A stretch of 64,000 bases of DNA from Pseudoalteromonas sp. MM1. GTDB lineage: Bacteria > Pseudomonadota > Gammaproteobacteria > Enterobacterales > Alteromonadaceae. A program made the translations under genes and the position numbers. This document shows, one piece after another, positions 27,776 through 37,112 of this stretch. Each line of letters begins with the position of its first letter. Position 1 is the first letter of the stretch. A model generated the notes under the pieces. It had not been told where the DNA came from. It saw only the letters and a program-made list of their open reading frames with translations, and made no database searches. The stretch is taken from positions 434,001 through 498,000 of the forward strand of contig NZ_AP027922.1 in NCBI RefSeq assembly GCF_030296835.1, read 5' to 3'.

Positions 27776-29392
27776 ATGGACGCTGCATCAAAAAAGCCTG
27801 CAACTAAAAAAGCCACAAAAAAAACACAAGTCGGGTTTGAAGAATCCCTTTGGGATGCTGCCAATAAACTGCGCGGCAGTGTTGAATCAGCCGAATACAA
27901 GCACATTGTTTTAAGCTTAATCTTTCTTAAATTTATTAGTGACAAGTTTGAAGGGCGTAAAAAAGCCATTGCCAGCGAATACGGTGATGAATACATCGAT
28001 ATGGTCGACTTTTACGCGATGGATAACGTGTTTTACCTACCAGAAGACGCACGCTGGTCGTATATTCAAGCCAACGCTAAGCAAGGCGATATTGCCGTTA
28101 AAATAGACACCGCACTGCACGCGGTTGAAAAAAACAATAAATCACTCGCCGGCGCATTGCCCGATAACTACTTTTCGCGCTTAGGGCTTGATGCCAGTAA
28201 GCTCTCCGCGCTTATCGATACCATTAATAATATCGACACCATTGTCAACCAAAACGAAAAAACAGAAGAAGACTTAGTTGGCCGAGTGTACGAATACTTT
28301 TTAGGTAAATTTGCCGCATCTGAAGGTAAAGGCGGGGGCGAGTTCTATACACCTAAGTCAATTGTTACCCTCATAGCCGATATGATAGAACCATTCGAAG
28401 GCAAAATTTACGACCCTTGTTGTGGCTCGGGCGGTATGTTTGTGCAATCGCTTAAGTTTATTAATAGCCATAACGGCAACCAAAAAAATGTGTCTATTTA
28501 TGGGCAAGAGTACACTAACACCACTTATAAACTGGCTAAAATGAACCTTGCCGTGCGCGGCATATCGGGCAATTTAGGCGATGTGGCAGGCGATACCTTT
28601 TTTAAAGATCAACACCCCGACTTAAAAGCCGATTACATAATGGCAAACCCACCGTTTAACCAAAAACAGTGGCGCGCCGATAACGAACTCGTCGATGATG
28701 CCCGTTGGGCAGGTTACCCAACACCGCCTACCGGTAATGCCAACTATGCATGGATAATGCATATGATCTCAAAACTTAGCGAGCATGGCACCGCAGGCTT
28801 TGTACTGGCTAATGGCTCAATGAGCTCTAACACCAGTGGCGAGGGCGATATTCGCCAAAAAATAATCGAAAACGATTTAGTCGATTGTATGATAGCCCTA
28901 CCAGGGCAGTTGTTTTACACCACACAAATTCCGGTGTGTTTATGGTTTATAAGTAAAGATAAAAAAGGCAATAACGAAAAAGGCATTCTAAAACGCCGCG
29001 ACCGCCAAGGCGAAACGCTATTCATAGACGCCCGCGAAATGGGCTCTATGGTTAACCGTACTTTAAAAGAGCTCACCAACGACGACATAGCTAAAATAAC
29101 CGAAACTTACCATCTTTGGCGCGGCGAAGAGCTTACGGCAGATAAAGAGCAAGAGTATCAAGATGTTGCTGGTTACTGTAAATCAGCCACCCTTACCGAT
29201 ATTAAGGCAAACGACTACGCACTGACCCCAGGGCGCTATGTCGGCGCGGCTGATATTGCAGACGATGGCATCCCGTTCGAAACTAAAATGAGCGAGCTTA
29301 GCCAAACACTTTATAGCCAAATGAGCCAAAGCGATGAGCTTGATAAAGCCATTCGTAAAAACTTGGAGGCGTTGGGTTATTATGGGGAGTAA
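27776..29392 (+). CDS. hsdM: Type I restriction-modification methyltransferase subunit
   Basis: This 538-aa N6-adenine methyltransferase is the modification subunit of a type I system. SAM-binding motif I is IYDPCCGSGGMF (about 212-223) and catalytic motif IV is NPPF at 291-294. An N-terminal HsdM_N bundle is present (SLWDAANKLRGSVESAEYKH). The Lys/Ala/Thr-rich extreme N-terminus is probably disordered. The ATG at 27776 is preceded by AAGAGAG. Its stop overlaps the hsdS start by 11 bp. G+C content looks slightly higher than in the neighbouring cargo. Confidence 0.96.
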   Translation: MDAASKKPATKKATKKTQVGFEESLWDAANKLRGSVESAEYKHIVLSLIFLKFISDKFEGRKKAIASEYGDEYIDMVDFYAMDNVFYLPEDARWSYIQANAKQGDIAVKIDTALHAVEKNNKSLAGALPDNYFSRLGLDASKLSALIDTINNIDTIVNQNEKTEEDLVGRVYEYFLGKFAASEGKGGGEFYTPKSIVTLIADMIEPFEGKIYDPCCGSGGMFVQSLKFINSHNGNQKNVSIYGQEYTNTTYKLAKMNLAVRGISGNLGDVAGDTFFKDQHPDLKADYIMANPPFNQKQWRADNELVDDARWAGYPTPPTGNANYAWIMHMISKLSEHGTAGFVLANGSMSSNTSGEGDIRQKIIENDLVDCMIALPGQLFYTTQIPVCLWFISKDKKGNNEKGILKRRDRQGETLFIDAREMGSMVNRTLKELTNDDIAKITETYHLWRGEELTADKEQEYQDVAGYCKSATLTDIKANDYALTPGRYVGAADIADDGIPFETKMSELSQTLYSQMSQSDELDKAIRKNLEALGYYGE

Positions 29393-30944
29393 TTGGAAAA
29401 GGTATTCGTTTGAAGATTGTATGGAAGCAATTATTGACTATCGTGGTAAAACACCAAAAAAAACAACATCAGGGATACCTTTAATAACAGCTAAGATTAT
29501 TAAAAATGGTTCTATTCAGCCAGTAAAGGAATTTATAGCAGAGGACGATTATGAATCTTGGATGCGACGTGGAATCCCTAAAGCTGGTGATGTTGTCTTA
29601 ACAACCGAAGCTCCTTTAGGAGAGGTTGCGCAACTAGATGAGCGAAAAATAGCTTTAGCTCAAAGGGTAATAACTTTGCGTGGTAAAGCTAAATTTTTGG
29701 ATAATACTTTTTTAAAATACTTGCTTATATCCAATGACGTTCAACATCAACTTGATGGTCGTGGTACTGGCACGACGGTTAAAGGTATTAAACAGTCAGA
29801 ATTAAGACAACTCGAGCTACCGATACCTGACTTTAATACTCAATTGTCGATCGCAAAAATATTGGGAGATTTAGACAAAAAAATTCACCTTAATAACCAA
29901 ACCAACCAAACCTTAGAACAAATGGCGCAGGCGTTGTTTAAAAGCTGGTTTGTTGATTTTGATCCGGTGTTCGACAACCTACTTGCGAATGTTGATTTTA
30001 ACTTAGAAAACCTTGCAACTAGTCTGCCAGACGAGTTAAAACAAAAAGCACAGCGCCGCTTAGCGGCACTAAACAGTTTACACAATGCGACAGAATGCAA
30101 AGACTCACTCAGTGCGCTCGCTCACGAATTACAAGCGCAAACACAAGCATCAGAGCAAGTATTAGGTAAAGCCGCTGAAACACCTGTTAAAGCAAACTTT
30201 AACGCCAACCCTAAAATATTAACCCAACACGCCAACACCCATGCCCACTTCCCCAGTGAGTTTGAGCACAACGAACAGCTAGGCTGGATACCAAAGGGAT
30301 GGGTTACAAAACCTTTTGGTGAATTATTAGAAAATACTATTGGTGGTGATTGGGGGAAAGAGTTTGCTGATGAAAAACATACAATACAATCACGTATAAT
30401 AAGAGGAACAGATATTCCAGCTCTCAAATCAGGTGGAGAAAGTAAGTCACCTTTACGTTGGGTTGAGGAAAAAAAGTTAAAAACTAGAAAAATCGAATTT
30501 GCAGATATTATTATTGAAATATCAGGTGGAAGTCCAACCCAGCCCACAGGTAGATCAATATTTATGTCTCAAGGTATCATAAAACGTCTAGGTGGGATTA
30601 TTGAACCTGCAAGCTTTTGTCGTAGGTTTAGACCCTTAGATAAAAAGCTAGGCCTGTTAGCGTCTGTACACTTACAAAAAATATACGATGATGGAAAAAC
30701 CTGGGAATACCAAAACCAGAGTACAGGAATTTCTAATTTCCAAACAAAAATTTTCTTAGAAAATGAGGTGGTTTTGATCCCCGATAATAAGGTATTAGGT
30801 ATGTTTTATAACATAGCTATTAACTTTATTGACCGTAAGGACTTAGAAGAGTCTGAAGTTCTAACAAAACTCCGTGACACTTTGCTACCCAAGCTCATCT
30901 CTGGCGAATTACAAATACCTGATGTAGCCACTATGAAGAAATAG
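29382..30944 (+). CDS. hsdS: Type I restriction specificity subunit
   Basis: This 520-aa protein has two target-recognition domains (about 1-150 and 295-440), each followed by a conserved helical spacer region (NTQLSIAKILGDLDKKIHLN and SEVLTKLRDTLLPKLISGEL). It determines the bipartite recognition sequence. I chose the ATG at 29382, inside the end of hsdM, because GGAGG lies upstream and the start MGSNWKRYSFEDC is typical; the longer frame reading back to 29334 is in hsdM coding sequence. A long Gln/Ala-rich central linker (about 200-285) is unusual. Confidence 0.93.
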   Translation: MGSNWKRYSFEDCMEAIIDYRGKTPKKTTSGIPLITAKIIKNGSIQPVKEFIAEDDYESWMRRGIPKAGDVVLTTEAPLGEVAQLDERKIALAQRVITLRGKAKFLDNTFLKYLLISNDVQHQLDGRGTGTTVKGIKQSELRQLELPIPDFNTQLSIAKILGDLDKKIHLNNQTNQTLEQMAQALFKSWFVDFDPVFDNLLANVDFNLENLATSLPDELKQKAQRRLAALNSLHNATECKDSLSALAHELQAQTQASEQVLGKAAETPVKANFNANPKILTQHANTHAHFPSEFEHNEQLGWIPKGWVTKPFGELLENTIGGDWGKEFADEKHTIQSRIIRGTDIPALKSGGESKSPLRWVEEKKLKTRKIEFADIIIEISGGSPTQPTGRSIFMSQGIIKRLGGIIEPASFCRRFRPLDKKLGLLASVHLQKIYDDGKTWEYQNQSTGISNFQTKIFLENEVVLIPDNKVLGMFYNIAINFIDRKDLEESEVLTKLRDTLLPKLISGELQIPDVATMKK

Positions 30945-31003
30945 TAGATTAATAACCTGAGCTAAGCGTTTAAAGGCCAATATAAAAAGAATAAGGATGT
31001 TTG

Positions 31004-34000
31004 ATGAAATTTACTGAAGCCAAATTAGAACAAGCGGTGGTTGAGCTATTAGGCGAGCAAGGCTACCCGCATTTACTAGGTGGTGAGCTCACTCGCAATA
31101 ATAGCGAGGTATTAATTAAAGAAGACCTCCGTGCTTTTTTAACCAAGCGTTACGCTAAAAATAATATTACTACCGGCGAAGTAGACTCAATTGTTAAGCA
31201 ACTAACAGATTTATCTCATAGTGATTTATACGAAAGCAATAAAACCTTTTGTAAGTGGCTAAGTGATGGCTTTTTGCTTACACGAGAGCGTGGCAGGGTT
31301 GCAGGCAGTGCAGCGCAAAAAGATTTGTATGTTCAGCTGCTTGATTACGATAACGTTGAGCAAGGCATTAAAAGTAGCCTAATAGCAGGCAGTGCTATGG
31401 CTGTTTTAGATAAAGTAAGTGAAGCAAGCGTTACTTATCTGCAAGACGACAATATTTACCGGTTTGTTACCCAGCTAGAAATAGAAAGCCCCACCAGTTA
31501 CGACAATATTGAACTGCGTATTCCCGATGGCATTTTATATGTAAATGGATTGCCATTGGTGGTGTTTGAATTTAAAAGCGCGATACGCGAGCAAGCCCCC
31601 ATATTTGAAGCCTATGAGCAATTAACTGTTCGCTATAGGCGCGCTATTCCGCAGTTATTTGTGTTTAATACCTTGTGCGTTATAAGCGATGGCGTAAACA
31701 ACAAAATGGGTAACTTATTTGCGCCGTATCAGTTTTTTTACTCATGGGGAAAAGTAACGGGGCAAGAGCTCACAGCGCAAGAGGGGATTAACTCGTTACA
31801 TACCTTATTGCAGGGCTTGTTTGATAAAGCGTGCCTTCGCGATGTAATGCGTAATTTTGTGTTCTTCCCCGACTCTGATAATAAAAACGCCGGTAAAAAA
31901 GAGATAAAAATTGTGCCGCGTTACCCGCAATATTATGCGGCTAATAAATTGTTCGAAAATATAAAGCTGCATTTAAAGCCACAAGGCGATGGTAAAGGCG
32001 GTACCTACTTTGGCGCGACGGGTTGCGGTAAAAGTTACACCATGCAATTTTTAACACGCTTGTTGATGAAAAGCGTTGAACTTAAAAGCCCCACCATTAT
32101 TTTAATTACCGACCGAACTGATTTAGACGATCAACTTTCGCAGCAGTTTGGTAATGCTAAAACCTACATTGGCGACGATACGGTAAAAACTGTGACCAGC
32201 CGTACTCACTTACGTGAATTGCTTGAAGGGCGTAACAGTGGCGGGGTATTTTTAACCACCATTCACAAGTTTACCGAAGATACCCTGCTTTTAACTGATC
32301 GCACTAACGTTATTTGTATTTCTGATGAGGCGCATCGTAGCCAAGTAAATCTCGATCAAAAAATTACCATTACCGATAAAGGTGTAAAAAAGACCTTCGG
32401 TTTTGCAAAGTACCTGCACGACTCACTGCCAAACGCCACCTATGTTGGTTTTACAGGCACCCCAGTAGACGCGACTTTAGATGTATTTGGTGAAGTGGTT
32501 GACTCGTACACCATGACTGAGTCGGTTAAAGATGAAATAACCGTACGCATTGTATACGAAGGCCGCGCCGCCAAGGTGTGTTTAAACAATAGCAAGCTGG
32601 CAGAAATTGAGGCTTACTACAAAGAATGCGCCGATGCAGGCAGTAACGAGCTGCAAATAGAAGACAGTAAAAAAGCCACCGCTAACATGAATAGCATTCT
32701 AGGCGATCCTGACCGCATACGTGTATTAGCAAGGGACTTTGTTGAACATTATGAGAAACGCACTGAGGAAGGCTCTACGGTTGCAGGAAAGGCGATGTTT
32801 GTGTGTAGCTCGCGCGGGATTGCCTATCAGCTGTATCAAGAGCTAGAAGAACTGCGCCCACAGTGGTTTGATGTAGTAGACACTGATGACGCGCAAAAGC
32901 TATCAGATACCGAGCGAAAGCGCGCTATTAGCGAAGGCCGTATTGCCGCCCCTTCTGAAAAAGTAAAAATGGTGATGACGCGTGGCAAAGACGACGTTGA
33001 ACGCTTATATAATTTACTTGGCAGTAAAGACGAGCGTAAAGAGCTTGATAAGCAGTTTAAGAACAAAAACTCAAACTTTAAAATAGCCATAGTGGTAGAT
33101 ATGTGGCTAACCGGTTTTGACGTGCCATTTTTAGATACCATGTACATAGATAAACCACTGCAAAAGCACAGCTTAATACAAACTATTTCGCGGGTTAATC
33201 GCCAGTTTGAAGGCAAAGATAAAGGGCTAGTGGTTGACTACATTGGTATTAAATCTGAAATGAATAAAGCGTTAGCGCAGTATTCAAAAACAGACGAAAC
33301 TAATTTTGAAGACATTACCGCCTCGGTTATCGAAGTAAAAAACCACTTAGCGCTACTTGCTCAGTTATTTCATAAATTTGACAGCAGCCCGTATTTTACC
33401 GGTGAAGCCGTTGCACAGCTTAATTGTTTAAACCACGCCGCCGAGTTTGCGCTTATTACCGAAAAACGCCAAAAGCGCTTTATGGATTTAGTTAAGCGTT
33501 TAAAAGCCGCTTACGATGTATGCTGCGGCAGTGAAAAAATAAACGAGAGTGAGCGTAACCACATTCACTTTTACCTTGCCATTCGCTCTATTATTTACAA
33601 GCTAACCAAAGGCGAAGCGCCTGATACCGCACAAATGAACGCCAAAGTACGCGAAATGATAAGCGAAGCCCTACAAAGCGACGGCGTTGAGGAAGTATTT
33701 AAACTCGGCAATGAAGACGGCGGCGAAATCGACATTTTTAATGACGACTACATCGCCAAAATAGAAAAAATAAAACTCCCCAATACCAAAATAAAAATAC
33801 TGCAACAAATGCTAGCTAAAGCCATTGGCGAGCTTAAAAAAGTAAACCAAACCCAAGGTATCGATTTTACTAAACGCTTTGAATCTCTGGTACAGCGCTA
33901 CAACGAACGAAAAGAAGATGACGTATTGGTAAGTAGTGTACTTGATGACTTTTCAGAAAGCATGGTTGATATGATTTACAGCGTACGCGACGAAATGAAC

Positions 34001-34309
34001 GCCGGCGACGAGCTAGGAATCGATATTGAAGAAAAAGGCTTTTACGACGCCCTAAAAATGTTAGCGGTTAAGTACGACTTTGACTACCCCGAAGATAAAC
34101 TAATAGAGCTCGCCCAAGCAGTAAAAGTTATCGTAGACGACAAGGTAAAATTTGTAGATTGGAATAACCGTGACGACATTAAATCATCGCTCAAAGTCGA
34201 GCTGATTTTAATACTCGCTAAATTTAAATACCCACCAATCAGCCGCGATGAAGTGTATAAAGAAATATTTGAGCAAGCGCAGAGTTTTAAAGCGAATAAA
34301 AAAGTTTAA
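31004..34309 (+). CDS. hsdR: Type I restriction endonuclease subunit
   Basis: This 1101-aa motor and nuclease subunit has an N-terminal PD-(D/E)XK nuclease core (PDGILYVNGLPLVVFEFKSA, with Asp and the E-x-K pair), an SF2 translocase (Walker A FGATGCGKSYTM near 336-347, DEAH box ISDEAHRS near 440, motif III GFTGTP) and a C-terminal helical domain that joins the methylase. I chose the ATG at 31004, three bases after an upstream TTG. It follows hsdS by 59 bp, so the operon order is hsdM-hsdS-hsdR. All motifs are intact. Confidence 0.96.
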   Translation: MKFTEAKLEQAVVELLGEQGYPHLLGGELTRNNSEVLIKEDLRAFLTKRYAKNNITTGEVDSIVKQLTDLSHSDLYESNKTFCKWLSDGFLLTRERGRVAGSAAQKDLYVQLLDYDNVEQGIKSSLIAGSAMAVLDKVSEASVTYLQDDNIYRFVTQLEIESPTSYDNIELRIPDGILYVNGLPLVVFEFKSAIREQAPIFEAYEQLTVRYRRAIPQLFVFNTLCVISDGVNNKMGNLFAPYQFFYSWGKVTGQELTAQEGINSLHTLLQGLFDKACLRDVMRNFVFFPDSDNKNAGKKEIKIVPRYPQYYAANKLFENIKLHLKPQGDGKGGTYFGATGCGKSYTMQFLTRLLMKSVELKSPTIILITDRTDLDDQLSQQFGNAKTYIGDDTVKTVTSRTHLRELLEGRNSGGVFLTTIHKFTEDTLLLTDRTNVICISDEAHRSQVNLDQKITITDKGVKKTFGFAKYLHDSLPNATYVGFTGTPVDATLDVFGEVVDSYTMTESVKDEITVRIVYEGRAAKVCLNNSKLAEIEAYYKECADAGSNELQIEDSKKATANMNSILGDPDRIRVLARDFVEHYEKRTEEGSTVAGKAMFVCSSRGIAYQLYQELEELRPQWFDVVDTDDAQKLSDTERKRAISEGRIAAPSEKVKMVMTRGKDDVERLYNLLGSKDERKELDKQFKNKNSNFKIAIVVDMWLTGFDVPFLDTMYIDKPLQKHSLIQTISRVNRQFEGKDKGLVVDYIGIKSEMNKALAQYSKTDETNFEDITASVIEVKNHLALLAQLFHKFDSSPYFTGEAVAQLNCLNHAAEFALITEKRQKRFMDLVKRLKAAYDVCCGSEKINESERNHIHFYLAIRSIIYKLTKGEAPDTAQMNAKVREMISEALQSDGVEEVFKLGNEDGGEIDIFNDDYIAKIEKIKLPNTKIKILQQMLAKAIGELKKVNQTQGIDFTKRFESLVQRYNERKEDDVLVSSVLDDFSESMVDMIYSVRDEMNAGDELGIDIEEKGFYDALKMLAVKYDFDYPEDKLIELAQAVKVIVDDKVKFVDWNNRDDIKSSLKVELILILAKFKYPPISRDEVYKEIFEQAQSFKANKKV

Positions 34310-34376
34310 ATTACTAGGCTTAGTTTGGATGTGATTTATGGAGTTCACCATTTAAAGCGAGCTCCATAAAAAAGCG

Positions 34377-35330
34377 TTATAACGCACTTTGGCTAACTAC
34401 GGTTTTTGCGTTTGATTGTTCACTAAAAGCAAGTGCCTCATTAAGTTTTTCAAATGGAAACACTTTAGGTGTATCAGTGGTTAGGGTTTGGTTATCTAAC
34501 TGGCTTATTAATGCCTCTCCCTCTTTTATGAGTTCAGCCCAGTCTTGCTCATATCCATAGTTGTGCAACGCGCCAAGAGCAACTTCATGATACGAGATTG
34601 AGCTGGTAAATGCAGGGAACAGCGGTTCCTCAATTCTATCTTGAATACAGACTAAGTGGCCGTTAGCTTTAAGGTAGCTTGCAAGTTTAGTAGCACTTTG
34701 TTGGCCTTTAGCATCAAATACGGCGCGGTATTGTTGCTGGCATTGGCTTTGCTCTCTCAGCACTTTATTTACACCAAGTGATAAGGCCTCTGTCTTATTC
34801 GCACTTGGGCTGAGTAAATCGATTTTAACGCCATTTTTATGGAGCAGCTGTATAAGGATTTTGGTAACTGCACCAAAGCCAGAAACCAACACCTTTTTAT
34901 TTTGCATGCTTGGCACTTTATTAAATGCCTGTATTGCAGTGAGCATAGGGCACGGTAAGCTTGCAGCCTTAGATAAAGAAAAGCTTTGCGGAAGTCTCAT
35001 TACTCGTTGAAATTTTAACACTGTGTATGTTGCAAAACTGCCAGGTAAAAGCAGCGATTGATGATAGCAAACCGAGCTGCCTATAAACTCTTTAGGTACG
35101 CTAGCGCCTGTTTTAATAACAATTCCTGCGCCATCCACACCAGGTATAAAGCCTGACGGCCAAGCTAATGGGTTGGCTTTTATAAATTTCCAATCAACAG
35201 GGTTTATACCAATTGCTTTGTTTAAAACAACAATTTCATTTTCGTTTATGTTTAAAGGTGGTGCAATTGAAGATAGAAGCAGGGGGGAGCCTGCCTCTTC
35301 AAACTGCCACGCTAAATCGCAGCTGTTCAT
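34377..35330 (-). CDS. Alcohol dehydrogenase/quinone-reductase-like MDR protein
   Basis: This 317-aa protein belongs to the zinc-independent medium-chain dehydrogenase/reductase (quinone oxidoreductase-like) family. The GroES-like N-terminal half includes GINPVDWKFIKANPLAWPSG and GVDGAGIVIKTG. The nucleotide-binding half has VLVSGFGAVTKILIQLL (an altered GxGxxG). The Cys/His zinc ligands of classical alcohol dehydrogenases are absent. It uses NAD(P)H to reduce a quinone or enone; the substrate is unknown. It is the last gene of a minus-strand run with aldo/keto reductase, LLM oxidoreductase and MFS genes, 1 bp after the preceding stop. Confidence 0.85.
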   Translation of the reverse strand: MNSCDLAWQFEEAGSPLLLSSIAPPLNINENEIVVLNKAIGINPVDWKFIKANPLAWPSGFIPGVDGAGIVIKTGASVPKEFIGSSVCYHQSLLLPGSFATYTVLKFQRVMRLPQSFSLSKAASLPCPMLTAIQAFNKVPSMQNKKVLVSGFGAVTKILIQLLHKNGVKIDLLSPSANKTEALSLGVNKVLREQSQCQQQYRAVFDAKGQQSATKLASYLKANGHLVCIQDRIEEPLFPAFTSSISYHEVALGALHNYGYEQDWAELIKEGEALISQLDNQTLTTDTPKVFPFEKLNEALAFSEQSNAKTVVSQSAL

Positions 35331-35331
35331 T

Positions 35332-36150
35332 TTAGTTATCCCACTGTGGAGAAAAGTCAGGTGATGCTTGGCGATCGTTTTTATTTAATTGATCAATCGC
35401 GGTTATTTCTTTAGCACTAAGTGTTAAATCAGGGCCAGCTAAATTAGTTATTAGATTACTTCTTTTAGTTGATGAAGGAATCGTTGTTAATCCATTCGCA
35501 AGTGCCCACGCAATAACAACCTCAGAAGGAGCCTTATTATGACTATTGGCAATATCAATAATGGTTTCATCTTTGAGAACTTTACCAACAGCAAATGGCA
35601 TATAACCTGTCACATGAATGTTATTTTCACTGCAAAATTCGCGTAATGACTCGTTTGTTAAGTAAGGGTGAACTTCTACTTGGTTAGTAAAAATTTCACC
35701 GTTAGGCAAAATAGCCATAGCCTGTTTAAGCAAGTCAATAGTGAAATTTGATACGCCAATATTTTTAGCAAGGCCTAGCTCTTTAGCTTTAACTAGCTCA
35801 CCTAAATACTCTTCCATCGGTTCATCGTTCTCTGGAGATGGCCAGTGTATCAATAACAAATCTACATAATCAGTTTGCAGTTTATTTAGGCTTTCTTTAA
35901 CACTATCAATGAATGATGCTTTGTTTAAGTTAGCATTCCATACTTTTGTAGTGATAAAAATATCGGCTCTAGCTACGCCGCTGTCACTAATAGCTTGGCC
36001 TACTTGCGCTTCGTTGCCATAAATTTGTGCAGTATCTATATGCTTATAACCAACTTCTAACGCCATTTTTACAGAGTTGTAAGCCACTTCGTCTTCTAAG
36101 CGAAAAGTACCCATACCTAATTTTGGCATTGTGTTTAAATTTATGTTCAT
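35332..36150 (-). CDS. Aldo/keto reductase
   Basis: This 272-aa TIM-barrel NADPH-dependent reductase has the family features: GYKHIDTAQIYGNE with Asp and Tyr of the catalytic tetrad, Lys in FITTKVW, and His in LLLIHWPSP; the cofactor site follows (IPSSTKRSN). It resembles 2,5-diketo-D-gluconate reductase-like enzymes (DkgB). I chose the ATG at 36150, with AAGGA upstream, which leaves a 10-bp gap from the LLM gene; a longer frame would overlap that gene. It acts on an unknown carbonyl compound in the same operon. Confidence 0.88.
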   Translation of the reverse strand: MNINLNTMPKLGMGTFRLEDEVAYNSVKMALEVGYKHIDTAQIYGNEAQVGQAISDSGVARADIFITTKVWNANLNKASFIDSVKESLNKLQTDYVDLLLIHWPSPENDEPMEEYLGELVKAKELGLAKNIGVSNFTIDLLKQAMAILPNGEIFTNQVEVHPYLTNESLREFCSENNIHVTGYMPFAVGKVLKDETIIDIANSHNKAPSEVVIAWALANGLTTIPSSTKRSNLITNLAGPDLTLSAKEITAIDQLNKNDRQASPDFSPQWDN

Positions 36151-36160
36151 TACGTGTCCT

Positions 36161-37075
36161 TTATTTATGAAAAACGGGTAAGACATTTTTTGCTATGTCT
36201 TCCATGCTTTGTTCGATATTTATTTCATTGCGTCTAAAATGAAGGCCAATATGATCTACGCCAGCAGCCTTCATGCTGTTTAGCTCTTTTATTAAGCCAT
36301 TGACTCCGGTTCTAACCCCAAAGTGGTGTCTCTCAATGGGTGCGTCTGGGTTGTCTACAAAATCTAAATGAATAAAGCTTACATAAGGTTTGTCACCTGC
36401 AACGCTTCGCCATAGCGCTACACGTTTTACATGATCGTCAGGTGTACCTGGATACGCTAACCATCCATCGAGGTTTTCACCTATAAATTGCGGCGATTGT
36501 TGTGCAAGGCCTGCGGCGTAAATAGGGTATTGCGCTACTTGAGGGTATATTTTTTGCCCCGGTTGTAATTGAGAGTCAGACTCATCCTTTAACACCTCAA
36601 TAGCTTCTCTAAAAAGCTGGCCACGAGCGGCGTAATCAACATTAAATAAAGGATATTCTGAGGGTCTATCACCACTTGCTACACCTAAAATTAAGCGGTT
36701 GTTGCTTAGCTCAGCCATTGTGTTCGCTGATTTTTTCACAAGCCAAGGCTGTCTTAATGGCAGAACAACAGCCGCAGTACCTAGTAAAATATTGTTTGTA
36801 ATACCCGCTAGGTAGCCTAAGTATGTAAACGCTTCAAATACTTGTGCAGCATCACCAAAGTTAGGGTCGTACAGTGGCACGTCTCTTACCCATGCAGTAC
36901 TAAAGCCAAGCTCATCGGCTAATATAATGCGCTCTTTATGCTGCGACATATCAGGCACACCAAAAGGCTTGCCTTCTTTAATTCGTTTTTGTTGGCCATC
37001 TCTTGACCAGTCATTGTCTAGTGGCAGTTCAACACCAATTGAAAAGCCCAAGTTTTTTAATTTATCAATAGTCAT
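36161..37075 (-). CDS. LLM-class flavin-dependent oxidoreductase
   Basis: This 304-aa luciferase-like monooxygenase has a TIM barrel using reduced flavin (or F420 in actinobacteria). Visible features are FSIGVELPLDNDWS at the N-terminus, DELGFSTAWVRDVPLYDP, and the GVASGDRPSEYPLFNVD stretch typical of the family. A partner flavin reductase is not in the window. It lies between the MFS gene (38-bp gap) and the aldo/keto reductase gene (10-bp gap), apparently one operon. Confidence 0.86.
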   Translation of the reverse strand: MTIDKLKNLGFSIGVELPLDNDWSRDGQQKRIKEGKPFGVPDMSQHKERIILADELGFSTAWVRDVPLYDPNFGDAAQVFEAFTYLGYLAGITNNILLGTAAVVLPLRQPWLVKKSANTMAELSNNRLILGVASGDRPSEYPLFNVDYAARGQLFREAIEVLKDESDSQLQPGQKIYPQVAQYPIYAAGLAQQSPQFIGENLDGWLAYPGTPDDHVKRVALWRSVAGDKPYVSFIHLDFVDNPDAPIERHHFGVRTGVNGLIKELNSMKAAGVDHIGLHFRRNEINIEQSMEDIAKNVLPVFHK

Positions 37076-37112
37076 AATCAGCCTCTTTCGAAGAAAAAAT
37101 TCGGGATTAAAT

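Noticed and set aside
34335-34370. Hairpin TTTATGGAG/CTCCATAAA after hsdR as a terminator
   Set aside because: The stem is followed by A on the plus strand and the T run is on the wrong side on the minus strand, so it is only an inverted repeat.
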